Shown: piece by piece, positions 9,802 through 20,952 of the stretch
Numbering within the stretch: position 1 is the stretch's first letter
Layout of the letters: each line of letters starts with the position of its first letter
Source of the DNA: Didymella arachidicola
Taxonomy: Eukaryota > Ascomycota > Dothideomycetes > Pleosporales > Didymellaceae
Length of the DNA stretch: 64,000 bases
Reading direction: 5' to 3'
Assembly: GCA_016630955.3 (NCBI GenBank)
Contig: CM049994.1
Span: 930,001 to 994,000, forward strand
Notes under the pieces: generated by a model
What the model was told of the DNA's origin: nothing
What the model saw: only the letters and a program-made list of their open reading frames with translations
Databases searched by the model: none
Translations under genes and position numbers: made by a program

Positions 9802-10863
9802 GAGGAATCCACTTAGCCTATGACCGTCATGACACATTTTGCATTAGAACCGAGCCTGGATAACATTCATTTGGCGTTTACAGCATTGGTTACGATGCAA
9901 GGCGCACTGGGCATCAAGTTATGACTGGAGTTAAGTGGCATGTTGACTTCTTGTCTACTTCGAGTACATGGGTCTTGGGTTCTGGAATACCCATGAACAT
10001 TGAGTTGCTCACACCTTGCTCTACCTCGCTCATGCTTTGTGCCTACACTTCTCTCTGCTCTTGGTAATCATGCTTACTCGATGCCTCAAGACAATTCCCG
10101 CGTCGTGGCTGCATTTTCTTCCACACGCATCCTTCTATCATGGGCTCGTGACTGAGTCCTCCAACAGCAACACCTGCCGTCACTTATCAACCAGCCCAAT
10201 ATTATCTTGGTGCTCTCATTCACACGATCTTCCAAGAGTTGTCCAATCCTCTGCTTCTTGGTGTGTATCTGTAAAATATCTCGCTCGTCTACTCCGCACG
10301 GGTTACAAATCCACCATTCATTGAACTCTAAGGTTAAGCTATGTCGCCAGCGATACCTGCATGATCCGCAGGTAAAACTTGATTTTCGATACATCGTCTG
10401 TTTTTCTCTGGCAAGAAATCGGGAGCCGTCGACTCGTGGCCGGCCCCGTCTTCCTCTTCAACGACCGTTGTCATCCAAGAAGATCATGACGCAATTCACA
10501 GTGCAATTCTAGATACTACAAGCTCCAGTAAGAGACAGAGACAAGAGCGCGTCATGGGTCACATCAAGCGTGAACTGAATCGTTTTTCTATCGCCAATAT
10601 CGTACAAGCTCAACTTTTGTTGTAAACACGCGCTACCGTTGATGTGTCCTCATCTAACTCCAAGCCAGTAAATGCAAACAGTATTCCGCCCGGGCTGAAA
10701 TGCAGCAGATCCTTCAAATCATTACCAATATTCGCCAATGGATCCGAAGTCAAACTAGACCCGAGTGTAAAGAAAGCGTGTTGATGATCCGCATACTAGT
10801 CAGCAAGTCAGCAAGAGTCCAATATACATCCTAGATAGTACACACTAGAGATCAACTGCCGGT
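9802..10863. other. Intergenic region
   Basis: Several 70-100 codon frames occur on both strands (for example 10016-10324 and 10207-10512), but none has a domain, codon pattern or exon structure I can support. Confidence 0.45.
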
Positions 10864-11096
10864 CTAGTTGACAGGCGTGCCGCACTGTGGGCAGCATTTG
10901 CCGGGGATGACCCAGACGGTGTCTCCGCGCTCCAAACAGGCGGGGCAACGACGACCAGGTACCTGCCACTGTCAGTTCTATCACACCGACTGATCTCGAG
11001 CCTCAAAAAGAGATGGCGTACCGGCATGGTGGTGATACCCTCGACTTCGTATATGCAAGGAAAAGCGAACCTATCGATAGAGGAGCGCAGGCACAT
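10864..11096 (-). CDS. Small CxxC protein, 57 aa, two exons
   Basis: Exon 1 (11022-11096) encodes 25 residues from MCLRSSIDRF to ITTMP. A 59 bp intron (10963-11021; GTACGC...GGCAG, with CTGAC shortly before the acceptor) joins it in phase 0 to exon 2 (10864-10962), which reads VPGRRCPACLERGDTVWVIP and ends GKCCPQCGTPVN. The two pairs CPAC and CPQC, 16 residues apart between the pairs, suggest a small zinc ribbon. I have seen short fungal proteins of this type with a VPG..CP.C start and a WVIPGKCC.xCG end, but no function is known to me. Single-frame gene finding would miss it, because exon 2 lies in a different frame from the longest open frame. The match of splice sites, frame and motif makes the gene likely. 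Confidence 0.68.
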
Positions 11097-14000
11097 GGCA
11101 ATTCCGATGGTCGGTAGGAGGATCTGATAAAGATTGGCAGCGAGATGGGAGGGGTCTTGATGAGCGAATGACTGGTATTAGGAGAAGGCGAAGCTGAGAT
11201 GGTGGTGGAGTGTCGACATGAAGGGAAGACCGTAATTTATATTTACCGCAGCCGCCGCCGACAGAAGCACAACAACGGGCCCTTTCGCGAATCTGGTCTG
11301 CACCCTGCATCAGGCACGCTTGTGGCGCCTGATCCTGAAGCACAGTACCAGGGTTGAGAAGTCATTTCCTCATGTACCTCACCATGCAAAGGAAACGGAT
11401 GTTTGTGTATCACCTTCCCGCAAAATGGGATCGTATGCATCTTTTGGTCCTACCGACTCTCCTAAGCATGCAGCAAGCCACTTGTCAACAACGTCTTGTC
11501 AAGGTAGGAGGTAGCGTCGACTTGCTTTTTCCTTTCCTAAAACACTCTGGTTTCCGACCGGCAGCTGCAGGTGGAGCATTTCGAGCCGACAGGGGTCTAT
11601 CTAAGTTTCCCGGTCTACGGAGCATGCAGCCGCGCGATCCCGCGATATTATAGATCTCTTGCCGGCCGAACCTACTATTGGAATACGCTCCTGGTCACAA
11701 AAAGCTCATCACTAAGTACCATTCATTTGGCGAAGACAATCATCACAGTGAGAGCGTTTGTCTCATTATAGAACCATCGCGGCTGCACGTCGTACGACCG
11801 CAGATCGTTCAAGCCGCATCTGGATCAACGTGCGGTAAAATCAGCGACGGCAAGGCTGGATCTTGGTGGAAACGATTTATCACTTCTTCGACTTCGACGC
11901 TAATGCAGCCACAAGAATACGCGACGATTGCTCCCTGCAGACACCCACACAAGCCCCGCAATCACCGATGCGGCCATCAGCACTCTTCACGCCAAGTCTC
12001 GTGGCAGCATTTGCAATTGAATGACTTGCTGCGACCGTTTGATCAGCGTCCAGTTTCGCTTGATCTGGCGCAGGCATTAGAGTGTGGCACATGTCGGTTC
12101 GACTGAAAATCCACGACTGAGTACAATGGTATCTCGATTTACTACACAAGATGCGCGAAAACATACGCTTGTCACTTATGTCGTCGGCAACCACTGGCGT
12201 ATGTTATTACGCTTCTTTACTGCAGTGCAGACAAGCGGCTTGCAGTCGACACTTTTACCTATACAAACCGACGTCACTTCCCTGACCTTGCTAGCCTTGC
12301 TAGCGTGACGGGAGCTGATACCGGCTCCGCGTCTAGACGACCCGTCCTCCCCGAGACATGTTCGATCAAATCTGCCAGGCGGATGAGACAGATGTGGATG
12401 TCTGCACATCGTATGCTAGCGTGCGAATGAGACTACGCTCCCGTCTCGAACGCAGGCTGGCCTGGCCCCGGACACTCACAGCGATAATATTGGAATCAGC
12501 CCATGAGATCTTTCGAAAGAGCACGATAGCGATGGCCATTGTCATGGCTGTCTTCGCTTCAGCAGCCAGTCTCACTCTGTGATTACTCTTCTTTTGCTTC
12601 AGACAGCGATTCAAATTTGCAACAAGCCCACTGTGACTACACGCCGGATCGTTGCATCCACCTGAACTCTGGCGGTCGTACCTGTAGCAATTCCCTCAAC
12701 GGCCCGACTGCGTACCTGACTGTCGTTTCTTGTTTCAAGACAGTCAGACCGCTCTTCTCTCATTCCAAACGATCTGACGCTAACGGTCAATCCACACGTC
12801 GAATTCGCTGGGTTATCTCCCCGAACGACAGCGGGGGTTTCTACGTACCAGGCTCATGGAACGGTGTAACGAGTGAGCAGCGAATGTACAAACTCGACTA
12901 GAAGCTAGCTGCACCACAGTTCTGGCCTCGAGAACAACGTGGCGCACCGTTAGCTAGACTCGGCAAGGTAAGGGCCGTCCCGTCTGCCAGACCTTACATG
13001 GTGACTACCTTTCGTCCAACGGCTTGTGTGGCGACAGCCTGTAGCGATGGAAAACTTCCGCTTTTGGTCAATCTCCAGCTAGCCCACGATGATATTGTGC
13101 GAATTCATCGGACCGACCTTCAAGTTCGCGCAACGTTACATATTCCAGCGAAATTGTCGGTGTGCGCTGTAACCACGACGATGGTGACAGGACACCTCAA
13201 CATCCGCCACATTCTTCAGGCTTTTTCCAGGATTCAAAGAGACGAGTACAGAGACATACAGGCAGTTGGCTGTCAGACTCGCCCTTCCTGAAAGCGGTCA
13301 AGTCAACCGGATTCTCAGCACAGAAGTCTCGGACGGCCCGCGTGACATACACGTTGAACGTTAAGTTCCTCTATCCGGAAAGGATAAGTGATACTGTACA
13401 ACAATAGACGAACTGAGACAATCATAGCGAGGCTGTGTGGTACAATGCCATCTTGATGCCAGACTACAGTGCTTGGTTGATACCATTCATTCGACAGTAG
13501 CTTTCCCATACTGCTCCAAGGAATCACAAGGCTCGATTCACGTCTCGAGTTACCCGCAACTGGGGTAACACGAATCAATGCCCAAGAGATTTCACATTCC
13601 AGTTCACCCCAAGCGTTCTCGACTCTGTAGTATCGGAACTTCTCGCGATCCACTTTTACGCCATGCCTCTTATTTCTACTCAAATCATGACCATACCTCT
13701 TGGGACAACTTGATCGAGATTGAAGAAGTAAGCAGCTTCCGAACCCCATGCATGTAGACCACACCGCCAGTCGACCTGCGGAACCTACGCCTCTAGAAAA
13801 TGTACGAAGGCAAATCATCATGAACGCTCCGTCGGACCAGTAGCCGATTGACTCGTAATATGAGTGTACCATAATATGGTCCATTCTCGAGATGCAACTC
13901 CTGATCTCACTCGTTTCTCATTCGTTTGCTGTTAGACTAAAGCGCCTTTCACGCTCGGCAACTTTGTACCCCAGGAAACCTCCGCTCGAGCTATCCCGAA

Positions 14001-15994
14001 CCTAGGACTTATTACCGCGGTCAACTAGGTTTGTACCGGCAGCCTTCCGTCTTGGCTGGCGAGGTTGTGGAACAGCTGTCTGGCATCGGTGAGGGAGTTG
14101 CCAACTGCTCGACTTACCTCTTTCGGAAAGGGCTCTGTACTTGCTACCAGCGGCTTCAGCTCAGGCGGATGAGTCCTTGCTTTTGTAGTACCAAGATATA
14201 CCTGCCTATCGCAGGCTCCCTCCCACTCAGGATGTGCTTCCAGATTGTAAAACTTGGTGTAGCTAGCGACCACACACGCGGAGAGTCATGCTGCGACAAT
14301 CCGATTTGACTCACGGCTCACAATCCTTTTGGACTGACGCTCACGCGATCGTGGAGCACGGAAGGTGCCAGTTCCGTGGAAGGCGAGGTGCATGGCTATC
14401 ATTTAGATTTCGGCCGCACAAACAGTTTAGAGGTCTCAGCAAATACACTGGAACTGCTGGGATCGTGGGAAGATGCAGACGATGTGTGACAGCTGACGAG
14501 TTGACTCGTATTCGAAATCGGTGTGGGGAGAAAGCCAGTGAGTTTGCAATGCCACTCACCGCCCTGAGACCGGACATTTGATGTGGCGCAGGGCTGCAGC
14601 TGATCAAACGTCACAGTGCCGTTATCGGACGGGTACTTGATAGCGAGGCTGACCTCAAGCCAAGATGACACGACACGTCAATTTCACTGCATCGTCCACT
14701 GCATCGTTCACTTGAATCTGTTTGACACGTCGTAGCCCTCACGACCGCCCGATTCCACGGCTCCTGTGGCACGGTTATGACTAATGTCGTAGACTATGGC
14801 TTTACTCCTCGATATGGTGTCAGCTCTGCACTTCATCTCTTGCCATCAAGCTCTCACGCAACCCTCACATCCATTACCATGCGCCCCAAGTCCGATCTGC
14901 GCTCGACCAATTCTGCTTCCTTCTCAGACATTTCAGTCACCAGCCTCTAATATGGCCCTTACCACTTTACGGACCTCACCGAGACTTCCCATCGTATTTC
15001 AGTTGTTGACTTATTGTTTGCTTCTCTCTAAGTGCCTTACTGAATGCCCAGCGATATACAACTTGTAGACTTCTTGACCACATTTTTCGTCTCGGCTGCT
15101 AGTCCTAACTTTCGTTCCCATTGACTGAGCATACCGATGAATTGACTTTGCTATGTTCGACTTCTCGGTCTGAGTGGTGCCTGTGTACACGACGGAAGTC
15201 AGAGTCTTCACCGGGCTTCCTCTCTTCTACCCTTACCCTGACTCAGATTCCGGATACACGTCTACTAAAGATCAGATATCTGATTCTCCGTCCCCACTTC
15301 GGGTCATTGTGGGCTGCGTACGTTGTTCAAGGATGTTTGAGTACTTTGTGAGGCTTCACATCGAGAAAAAGGAGAACGCATCGCAATGTTGTTCGGAGAG
15401 CGAGATAGGACAGTGTCACTGAATCTGGTTGCTACATGATACTTGTCGTCCAACAATTTCGGCTAGCACCGACCGTAATTTATTTGATCTCACAATGTAC
15501 TCGACCCGGAGAGGGTGGCAATTCACGGCAAAAGAAGTGGCTCGGGATGAGTCTATGGATTGAGGTTGCTCACTAGGTACGTTCCAAGCCATTTTAGGGT
15601 TGGGTAAATCAACCTTATTCTTCACTTACACCCAGGTGGTAACGACGACGGTGATGGGAATGATGGGGGTGACGATAGTACGAGGGCTGCATGCGTTTAG
15701 TGCTGTGGTCTTGGTGAGGGTGATGAGGAATGCAGTATTGGCACATGTCTTCTGCGTGAAACTGGTGTGCGGTGTGAGCCTGATCACGGGGTGAGGAGTG
15801 CCGGATGTCGTGCTGCTAGCGACCGGAGTGACTGTCATGTCGGAACTTTGTACCTTTCGTCATCCTGCGGCCCTTTGGAAAGAACTGTCCTGCATTAGCA
15901 TGTCGACCATCACAATTAGGCTCGCTCGTCTTCTAAAGTGATAAAGATACAGTGCGTATGTCGACATGCTAGTATAGCCCGGAAGGGAGGAAGA
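11097..15994. other. Gene-poor stretch of about 4.9 kb
   Basis: Base composition looks ordinary (near 50% G+C by eye) and I see no A/T-rich RIP signature. Open frames are short and overlap on both strands. The longest is 189 codons on the minus strand (13315-13884), without a recognisable domain. I find no tRNA, no long repeat and no transposon ends. It may hold a non-coding RNA, a long regulatory region or a decayed gene, but the sequence does not show which. Confidence 0.45.
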
Positions 15995-18582
15995 TTACGC
16001 CCGACTAACCGTCTTCGCAATCCTAACCAGCAACACTCCCTTCGTGATGACACCGTTGCTATCGTAGAGATGCAAAATCCTCAACCCAGGCCGCAGTCGA
16101 TCGAGGCGGAAGCAGGCCCACGCTGCCAAATCATCCGAGAGCCGCTCGTCGTCCATGACCTTGAATCTACGATCTGTTAGCTCGGCACATCGGGATAGTA
16201 AAACCTGGTAGCGAATGCACCCGAATATACGCAGGAGAAACAGACAGAGAACGACAAGGTGATGAATGAATCAGACATCGAGGGAAGCATATCCGGCGCA
16301 AGGGACATGCCAACCCGCGCGAGTGTGACATGCAGCCACCGGCCATGTGGATCCGTGTCAGTTGTAAAAAAAAAAAGCAAAATCTCCGATGCCCCCGCCA
16401 GCAACGCGCGACTTTCGAGAAGTGAGAAAGTGACGAGGGCTAGCACGCCCCGAACGGGAACAACGACAACACGCATCACCCCTGCATAGTTCCCTGTCAT
16501 TGGAAGAGCCAGGCCGCGGTACCACGATTGCCGTCTTGAAGCAGGCCGAGCTCTTTCTGACGCGCGCGTGGAATGACAGGATGATCCATCCGGTGCACGC
16601 AGCCCGTTCCAGGTTGTGGGACGTGCACTGGAGTGTTGAGATGTGTTCGACCGTCGTCGGACGCCAGGGAGGCTGGCGGACTGCACGCTTCTACAGGAAA
16701 GGCAAACAGAAAAATGATAGAAGTGCAAGCAGACAAACGACGACTGGGCTTACCTGACAAACGTCAACTCTTCTGTGACGCCATATACGCCGTTGAAACT
16801 GACGACTTCCCGTCCAAAGTCAGGATCTGTGGTTCTGTATGTTCGCGTCTTCTTCTTGTACTCCGCCTTACTGCCTCTCCCGTTGCCAGGAATCGGCTCG
16901 CCCTCGCGTTCTTCGTGCTTTTCGACGTGCAACTCGACCTTTATGTAAGGCTTGAAGTCCTTGGGGTCTTCTTCCTCGGGTGGCAGGGGGATGTTCTGAC
17001 CGGCAAGGAACTCTATACTGAGATCGAGGTTGTGGTGCTCAATGGCGTGTTTCTGCGTAGCAGCGTTGCTGATGCTGCGGTAGCCTTCAGGCTTGAGCAC
17101 CCAACCGCCGGTGCCAGCAAACATAGCCTCGTTCTGCATCATCCCGCCATCCCAGCGCTGCCAGTTGAGAGCGACGATCTGCACACCAGCCCGCCAGAAT
17201 ACTGAGGGGTTGAGATTGCCCGAATTGATGCGTAGACCCTTTGGGTATGCACGCATGAAGAAGTGCTTGTTGTGCTTAAACAGAGCCTCGGGCTCTGTCT
17301 CGTGCACCTCCATCAGCGTTTTCTCAGAGAGTGCGAAGACATGAGTTGGTATGCTGGCTTCGGGAGCGGAAAGGCTCTTGTAAGAGTAGCCTCCACAATA
17401 TACGCCCAATTTGGCCAGTGACTCGATGACCTTGGCTTTTGGCGGCTTCTTCTGCCCGTCTGGCAGCTCATCGTCTGACGCTGACGACGCAACAGAGTTG
17501 GTGCTGTCGATCTTCTGGAGTTCTGGTGCTGGTGCCTGTAAGGTCGTAGGGTTTGACACAGGATTAAGAGTAGGTCTAGAGTGCCCGCGCTTCACCTTGA
17601 CAAGGATCTTGCGCTCAAGTTCCTTCAAAGTAGGCAGAACAACTGTCTCAAGAGATTGAGAGGGGTCGAGTGGGATGTCGATCAGCATGTCTCTCCAGTA
17701 CTCTGTCATGAGCTCGACCATGATCTCTTGTTGCTCAGGACCAGCGTGAACTTCAAGACTGACTATGAGAGGCAGGTTCGACGCAGCAAAGGCGTAGTCC
17801 CGAATGGTAGCGCAGACTTCACGGAACGTCATTTCGCTTGTCAACGTGTAGCCGTGGTATACCTTGGGCTCAGCTCTGTACGTAACGTCACCTTTCCAAG
17901 GTATAATCCTCTCCTCTCCCTCGTAGGTCGGTGCGGTCTCCTCCTTCTTTGATTCGTCATCCTTGCTGACCGACTTCCCTTTAAGACGCATGGCCAGTCT
18001 CTCGCGAATGCCAAGCTTCGACTTTTCCTTGGGGACCTTCGCCTGTCCCACGCGTTCGGCCTCGTCCTCAGAACTCGAGCTCGAGGGCGGCTCACCGTCC
18101 CATACATCGATCTCGACGCAGCGACAGCCCCTAAGCAGCACGTTCTTGTATGCATCCGTGCTCGACTCGCTTGACAGCTGGTTGCCGGTAAGGTATGTGT
18201 TGTGGCTGGAGGAGATGAAGTAGTTGGACAAGGGATACGACTCGTCGATAGCTGGGGGCGGACCCATGACATTCGCTGAGCCAGAGAGGAAGTAGTCAGC
18301 GAAGTGAGAGAATGAACCATCCTTCAGCAGCTGTGCATCCTCGCCCGAGGACTGCTGCTCTTGGGTCAGCCATTGTATTTGTCCCTCTGGGGTGGCTAGG
18401 TTGTAGCGAGTCGAGATCTCTTCATAGAGCGTGCGCAGGTATTTCACGATGAGGGCTTTGAGGTCATCGACCTCTCGTGCTTTGGTGGCTGCTGCGGCGG
18501 TACCTCCACCAGCTTGTAGCTGTGGCTGGTTGGTCTCGGGGGTCCCCAGCTTAGGGTCCTTTGAAGCTACCTTGGCCTCCAT
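15995..18582 (-). CDS. PLC1: Phosphoinositide-specific phospholipase C (delta-like)
   Basis: Exon 1 (16754-18582) and exon 2 (15995-16166) are joined across a 587 bp intron (16167-16753), giving 666 residues. The enzyme cleaves PIP2 to IP3 and diacylglycerol. The X domain starts near residue 116; SSSHNTYLTGNQL holds the first catalytic His (about 127) and EIDVWDGEP a calcium ligand (Glu), and the second His is in VYHGYTLTSEMTF (about 243). A Ser/Glu/Lys-rich insert (about 165-235) interrupts the X domain. The Y domain follows (GGYSYKSL ... FMRAYPKGLRINSGNLNP, VALNWQRWDGGMM). The C2 domain begins near 515, is split by the intron after LTFVR, and resumes in exon 2 as FKVMDDERLSDDLAAWACFR, ending LLVRIAKTVSRA. 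No PH domain is visible, as usual for fungal forms. Reading exon 1 alone would give a 610-residue protein with half a C2 domain. Confidence 0.93.
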
Positions 18583-19340
18583 TGCGTGGACGGGCCTCGG
18601 GTTGAGGGAGCAGTTGTCGAAGAGGCGTCTAAGGGGTTAGGATGTAGAATTGAGGCGGTGCGGCTTGCTATAGTGGGCTAAAGATGGGTTCAGGGTGACA
18701 GCCCAGCTCAGCTTATGCACGTCAGCACTTGCTCCTCAATTAAGGGCTTTTGAGGGGACGCAGACTTGCAGAGGGGACAGGAGGGTCCTCACAAGATCAA
18801 GGTAAAACTTCGACAGCTCCATGCACTTGCTGTGAGGTCTAAGTGCAAACGGAGGACGTGAGGCAGCTAAATGTCAAGTGCGTGCGGGCCGCCGCGTGCA
18901 CGTTGAAGTGGGCGCAGGCGGTCTGCAGCCCTGACCAAACCGCCAGCCCAAACCACGACCAGAACTTGGCAGCCGCATGGCCGTATGATCGGCGAATTGA
19001 AACATGACGGAAGGTTAGTTGCCTGATTGTCGGTTATTCTTGACCTTGCTTGCGTCGTTGATGACCTTTGTGATGATAAAATGCCTTGATTGTGCTTGTT
19101 GACAGCGTGTTGTGGGCAGGAGCGGCGACGTCACAGCGTTCAGGGTCCAGAGCTAGAACAGCCCCACTTCATCCGCCGCCACAGCGAGGCGTAACATGAA
19201 CTTTGGATGAGCTTTGGAGGTCCAGAGAGCCTATATTTTTTTTCTGAACGGAAGTTTGGTCCTCTTACAGTACAACATCCCTCTCCTGCATCCAGATCTG
19301 TGTCTCAGCTTGCGTAATACCGCAAATCACACTCCACATC
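18583..19340. other. Divergent promoter region between PLC and cupin genes
   Basis: No gene is visible in about 760 bp. On the plus strand a CTATATTTTTTTT tract at about 19230-19242 lies roughly 100 bp upstream of the cupin ATG and could act as a TATA element. Confidence 0.45.
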
Positions 19341-19670
19341 ATGCCGAAGTCACGCGAAGAAGCAGAGGCCGAAGTGCGCTCTTGGGGTTTCAAACACGTT
19401 TTCACATGGACAGATGGGCCGTAGGTACTTGCGACTGTCAGTCTTTGACTTCGACTTATGGATAAAAGCAATGCACACTACCCACCGCATAAGCACAGCG
19501 GCAAAACAACGCACCTCATCCTGAACGGCTCCTTAACTATGACTTACCCCGACGATGTAGATGCTGAGAAGGAGACTCTTGGAGTGGGGGAGCGGTGGGA
19601 TGTCGACGCAAAAAAGGTGCACGAAGTGTGGGTTGGACCTGACGGGTGTACGTACGTGATCGGCGAGTAG
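19341..19670 (+). CDS. Small cupin-fold protein, 93 aa
   Basis: Exon 1 (19341-19420) encodes MPKSREEAEAEVRSWGFKHV and the WTDGP that follows shortly after. A 48 bp intron (19421-19468; GTAGGT...AAG) leads to exon 2 (19469-19670). The join restores TDGPNAHYPPHKHSG. The motif PPHKHSGKTTHLILNGS is a minimal cupin core, with His residues in the metal-binding position followed by the Gly turn; the chain ends VHEVWVGPDGCTYVIGE. Cupins of this size are single-domain beta-barrels, often metal-binding, with very varied functions, so no reaction can be named. The second exon alone could start at an ATG at 19458 inside the intron, which I reject because it would cut off the conserved N-terminal helix. 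Confidence 0.72.
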
Positions 19671-20122
19671 TGTCAGCATACAAGTCCTCTTGTACACATA
19701 CCCAATTCCGAACACAAAGGGTTCCACGTATTTTCCCGATTTTAAAAAAGTGCGCCCCGTTGAGTCGGAACTTTCCTTTAAGGGTCCATGAAGCCATGGC
19801 AGTGACGAATGACCATCAAAACCACGAAATAAATCAGACGGCGTTGTGATGATGTTCAAATTGGCAGTCAAAACTACAAAGGAGGATATGGGTGGGCACG
19901 AGAGAGGTATTTCAAGAGATGCTCGAGAAAGTTGAGTGTAGAGAAGATGGTCAGATCAGACGGGAGCGCAGGCTCATGTACCCTAGTGTAAACATTTCGA
20001 TCATGCCCTGACTGCCGTCTGTTTCTTGTTCGAGATACGACAAGACGTATAAAAGCATGAGCGCAGTCTGCATACGTGGTGTGGCAATAGCCCATTATTC
20101 ACAATGGTCGTGATACACGGTT
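19671..20122. other. Intergenic region
   Basis: No supported gene. Minus-strand frames at 19533-19871 and 19874-20095 lack domains and partly mirror the cupin exon. Confidence 0.45.
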
Positions 20123-20660
20123 ATGGAGCCGTTGCGGCATGATCGCACAAGCAAGTCAGCATCTCGCCTTTGCCCCTGCTCCTTCATATATTTCATGCAG
20201 CTCGACCTCAACAAGTACGGAAGGCAGGCACCCAGCGTGCTTCTAGCAATACGCCGCCTGTTTATGAAGTGTGATGCGACCAGAGGACTCATGATTGAGT
20301 TCCTCGATTACAACTGCGGGTGGGGAGGATACAAATGGCGGATGTCCAACCACCCACGTCGCAATGAGCTCGCACTCAATGCCTGGGAAGACAACGCCTT
20401 CCAGTCAAAGCTAAGCAGATTCTTTAAGGACATACGATACTCGACCATAGAGATCATGGTATATTGGGGTTCTAAGAAGGCATTTGAGGAAAGAGAAGAT
20501 CGCTGATGGGTTGAAGGAGATGATGGCAGCCATCCGACAATTTGCATCTCGGCACGATGGGCTAACGATCCAAAATGGAGGAATGCTGTCCTGGTTGCAC
20601 TCAGAGAATGGTTCGAGTCTGGTGAGTTCATCTCGGAATATGGTGCCGGTTGGGAGGTAG
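20123..20660 (+). pseudogene. Decayed member of an unnamed fungal family (copy A)
   Basis: The first frame (ATG 20123 to TGA 20504-20506) carries LDLNKYGRQAPSVLLAIRR and MIEFLDYNCGWGGYKWRMSN and reaches STIEIMVYW. At about 20490 the protein-like frame switches by one base to KIADGLKEMMAAIRQFASRH, which ends at TAG 20658-20660. The shift is supported by copy B at 45719-46590, whose order of motifs is the same (LDLGTYEEAAKSALLQVRRE, FLNYRCGITGF, TIVIALYN, then a helix ending HVIQ where copy A has LTIQ). Copy A also lacks the long N-terminal part of copy B. No function is known to me. A sequencing indel or an unusual intron could also explain the switch. Confidence 0.55.
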
Positions 20661-20952
20661 CATTGTTGCATGGAAGAGGAATTCTCGTCTAAGATATTGT
20701 GACTAACGATGCACTATCAGGATGAAGTGACCACGGACTGTTTGAACCATGAAAAAAACGTGGCGCTCGAGGCTCCTTGAACCATCGTGACTCTTAGGCT
20801 TCTTCAGATGCAAGCCACCTCACCAAGGCCTTCAAATGCCGTGGTCATGATCTCGTATCACACTGGAGCCCAAGTGCCCTGGCTTCTACTACTGCCCAGG
20901 TACCCCTGTCAGGCACAAGTCTACGTCAACGCCAAGACCGATCCCAACGCTA

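Noticed and set aside
16177..16728. A 183-codon minus-strand frame inside the PLC intron, considered as a nested gene or exon
   Set aside because: It has no domain, and the flanking PLC exons join perfectly without it. Kept only as a remark on the long intron.
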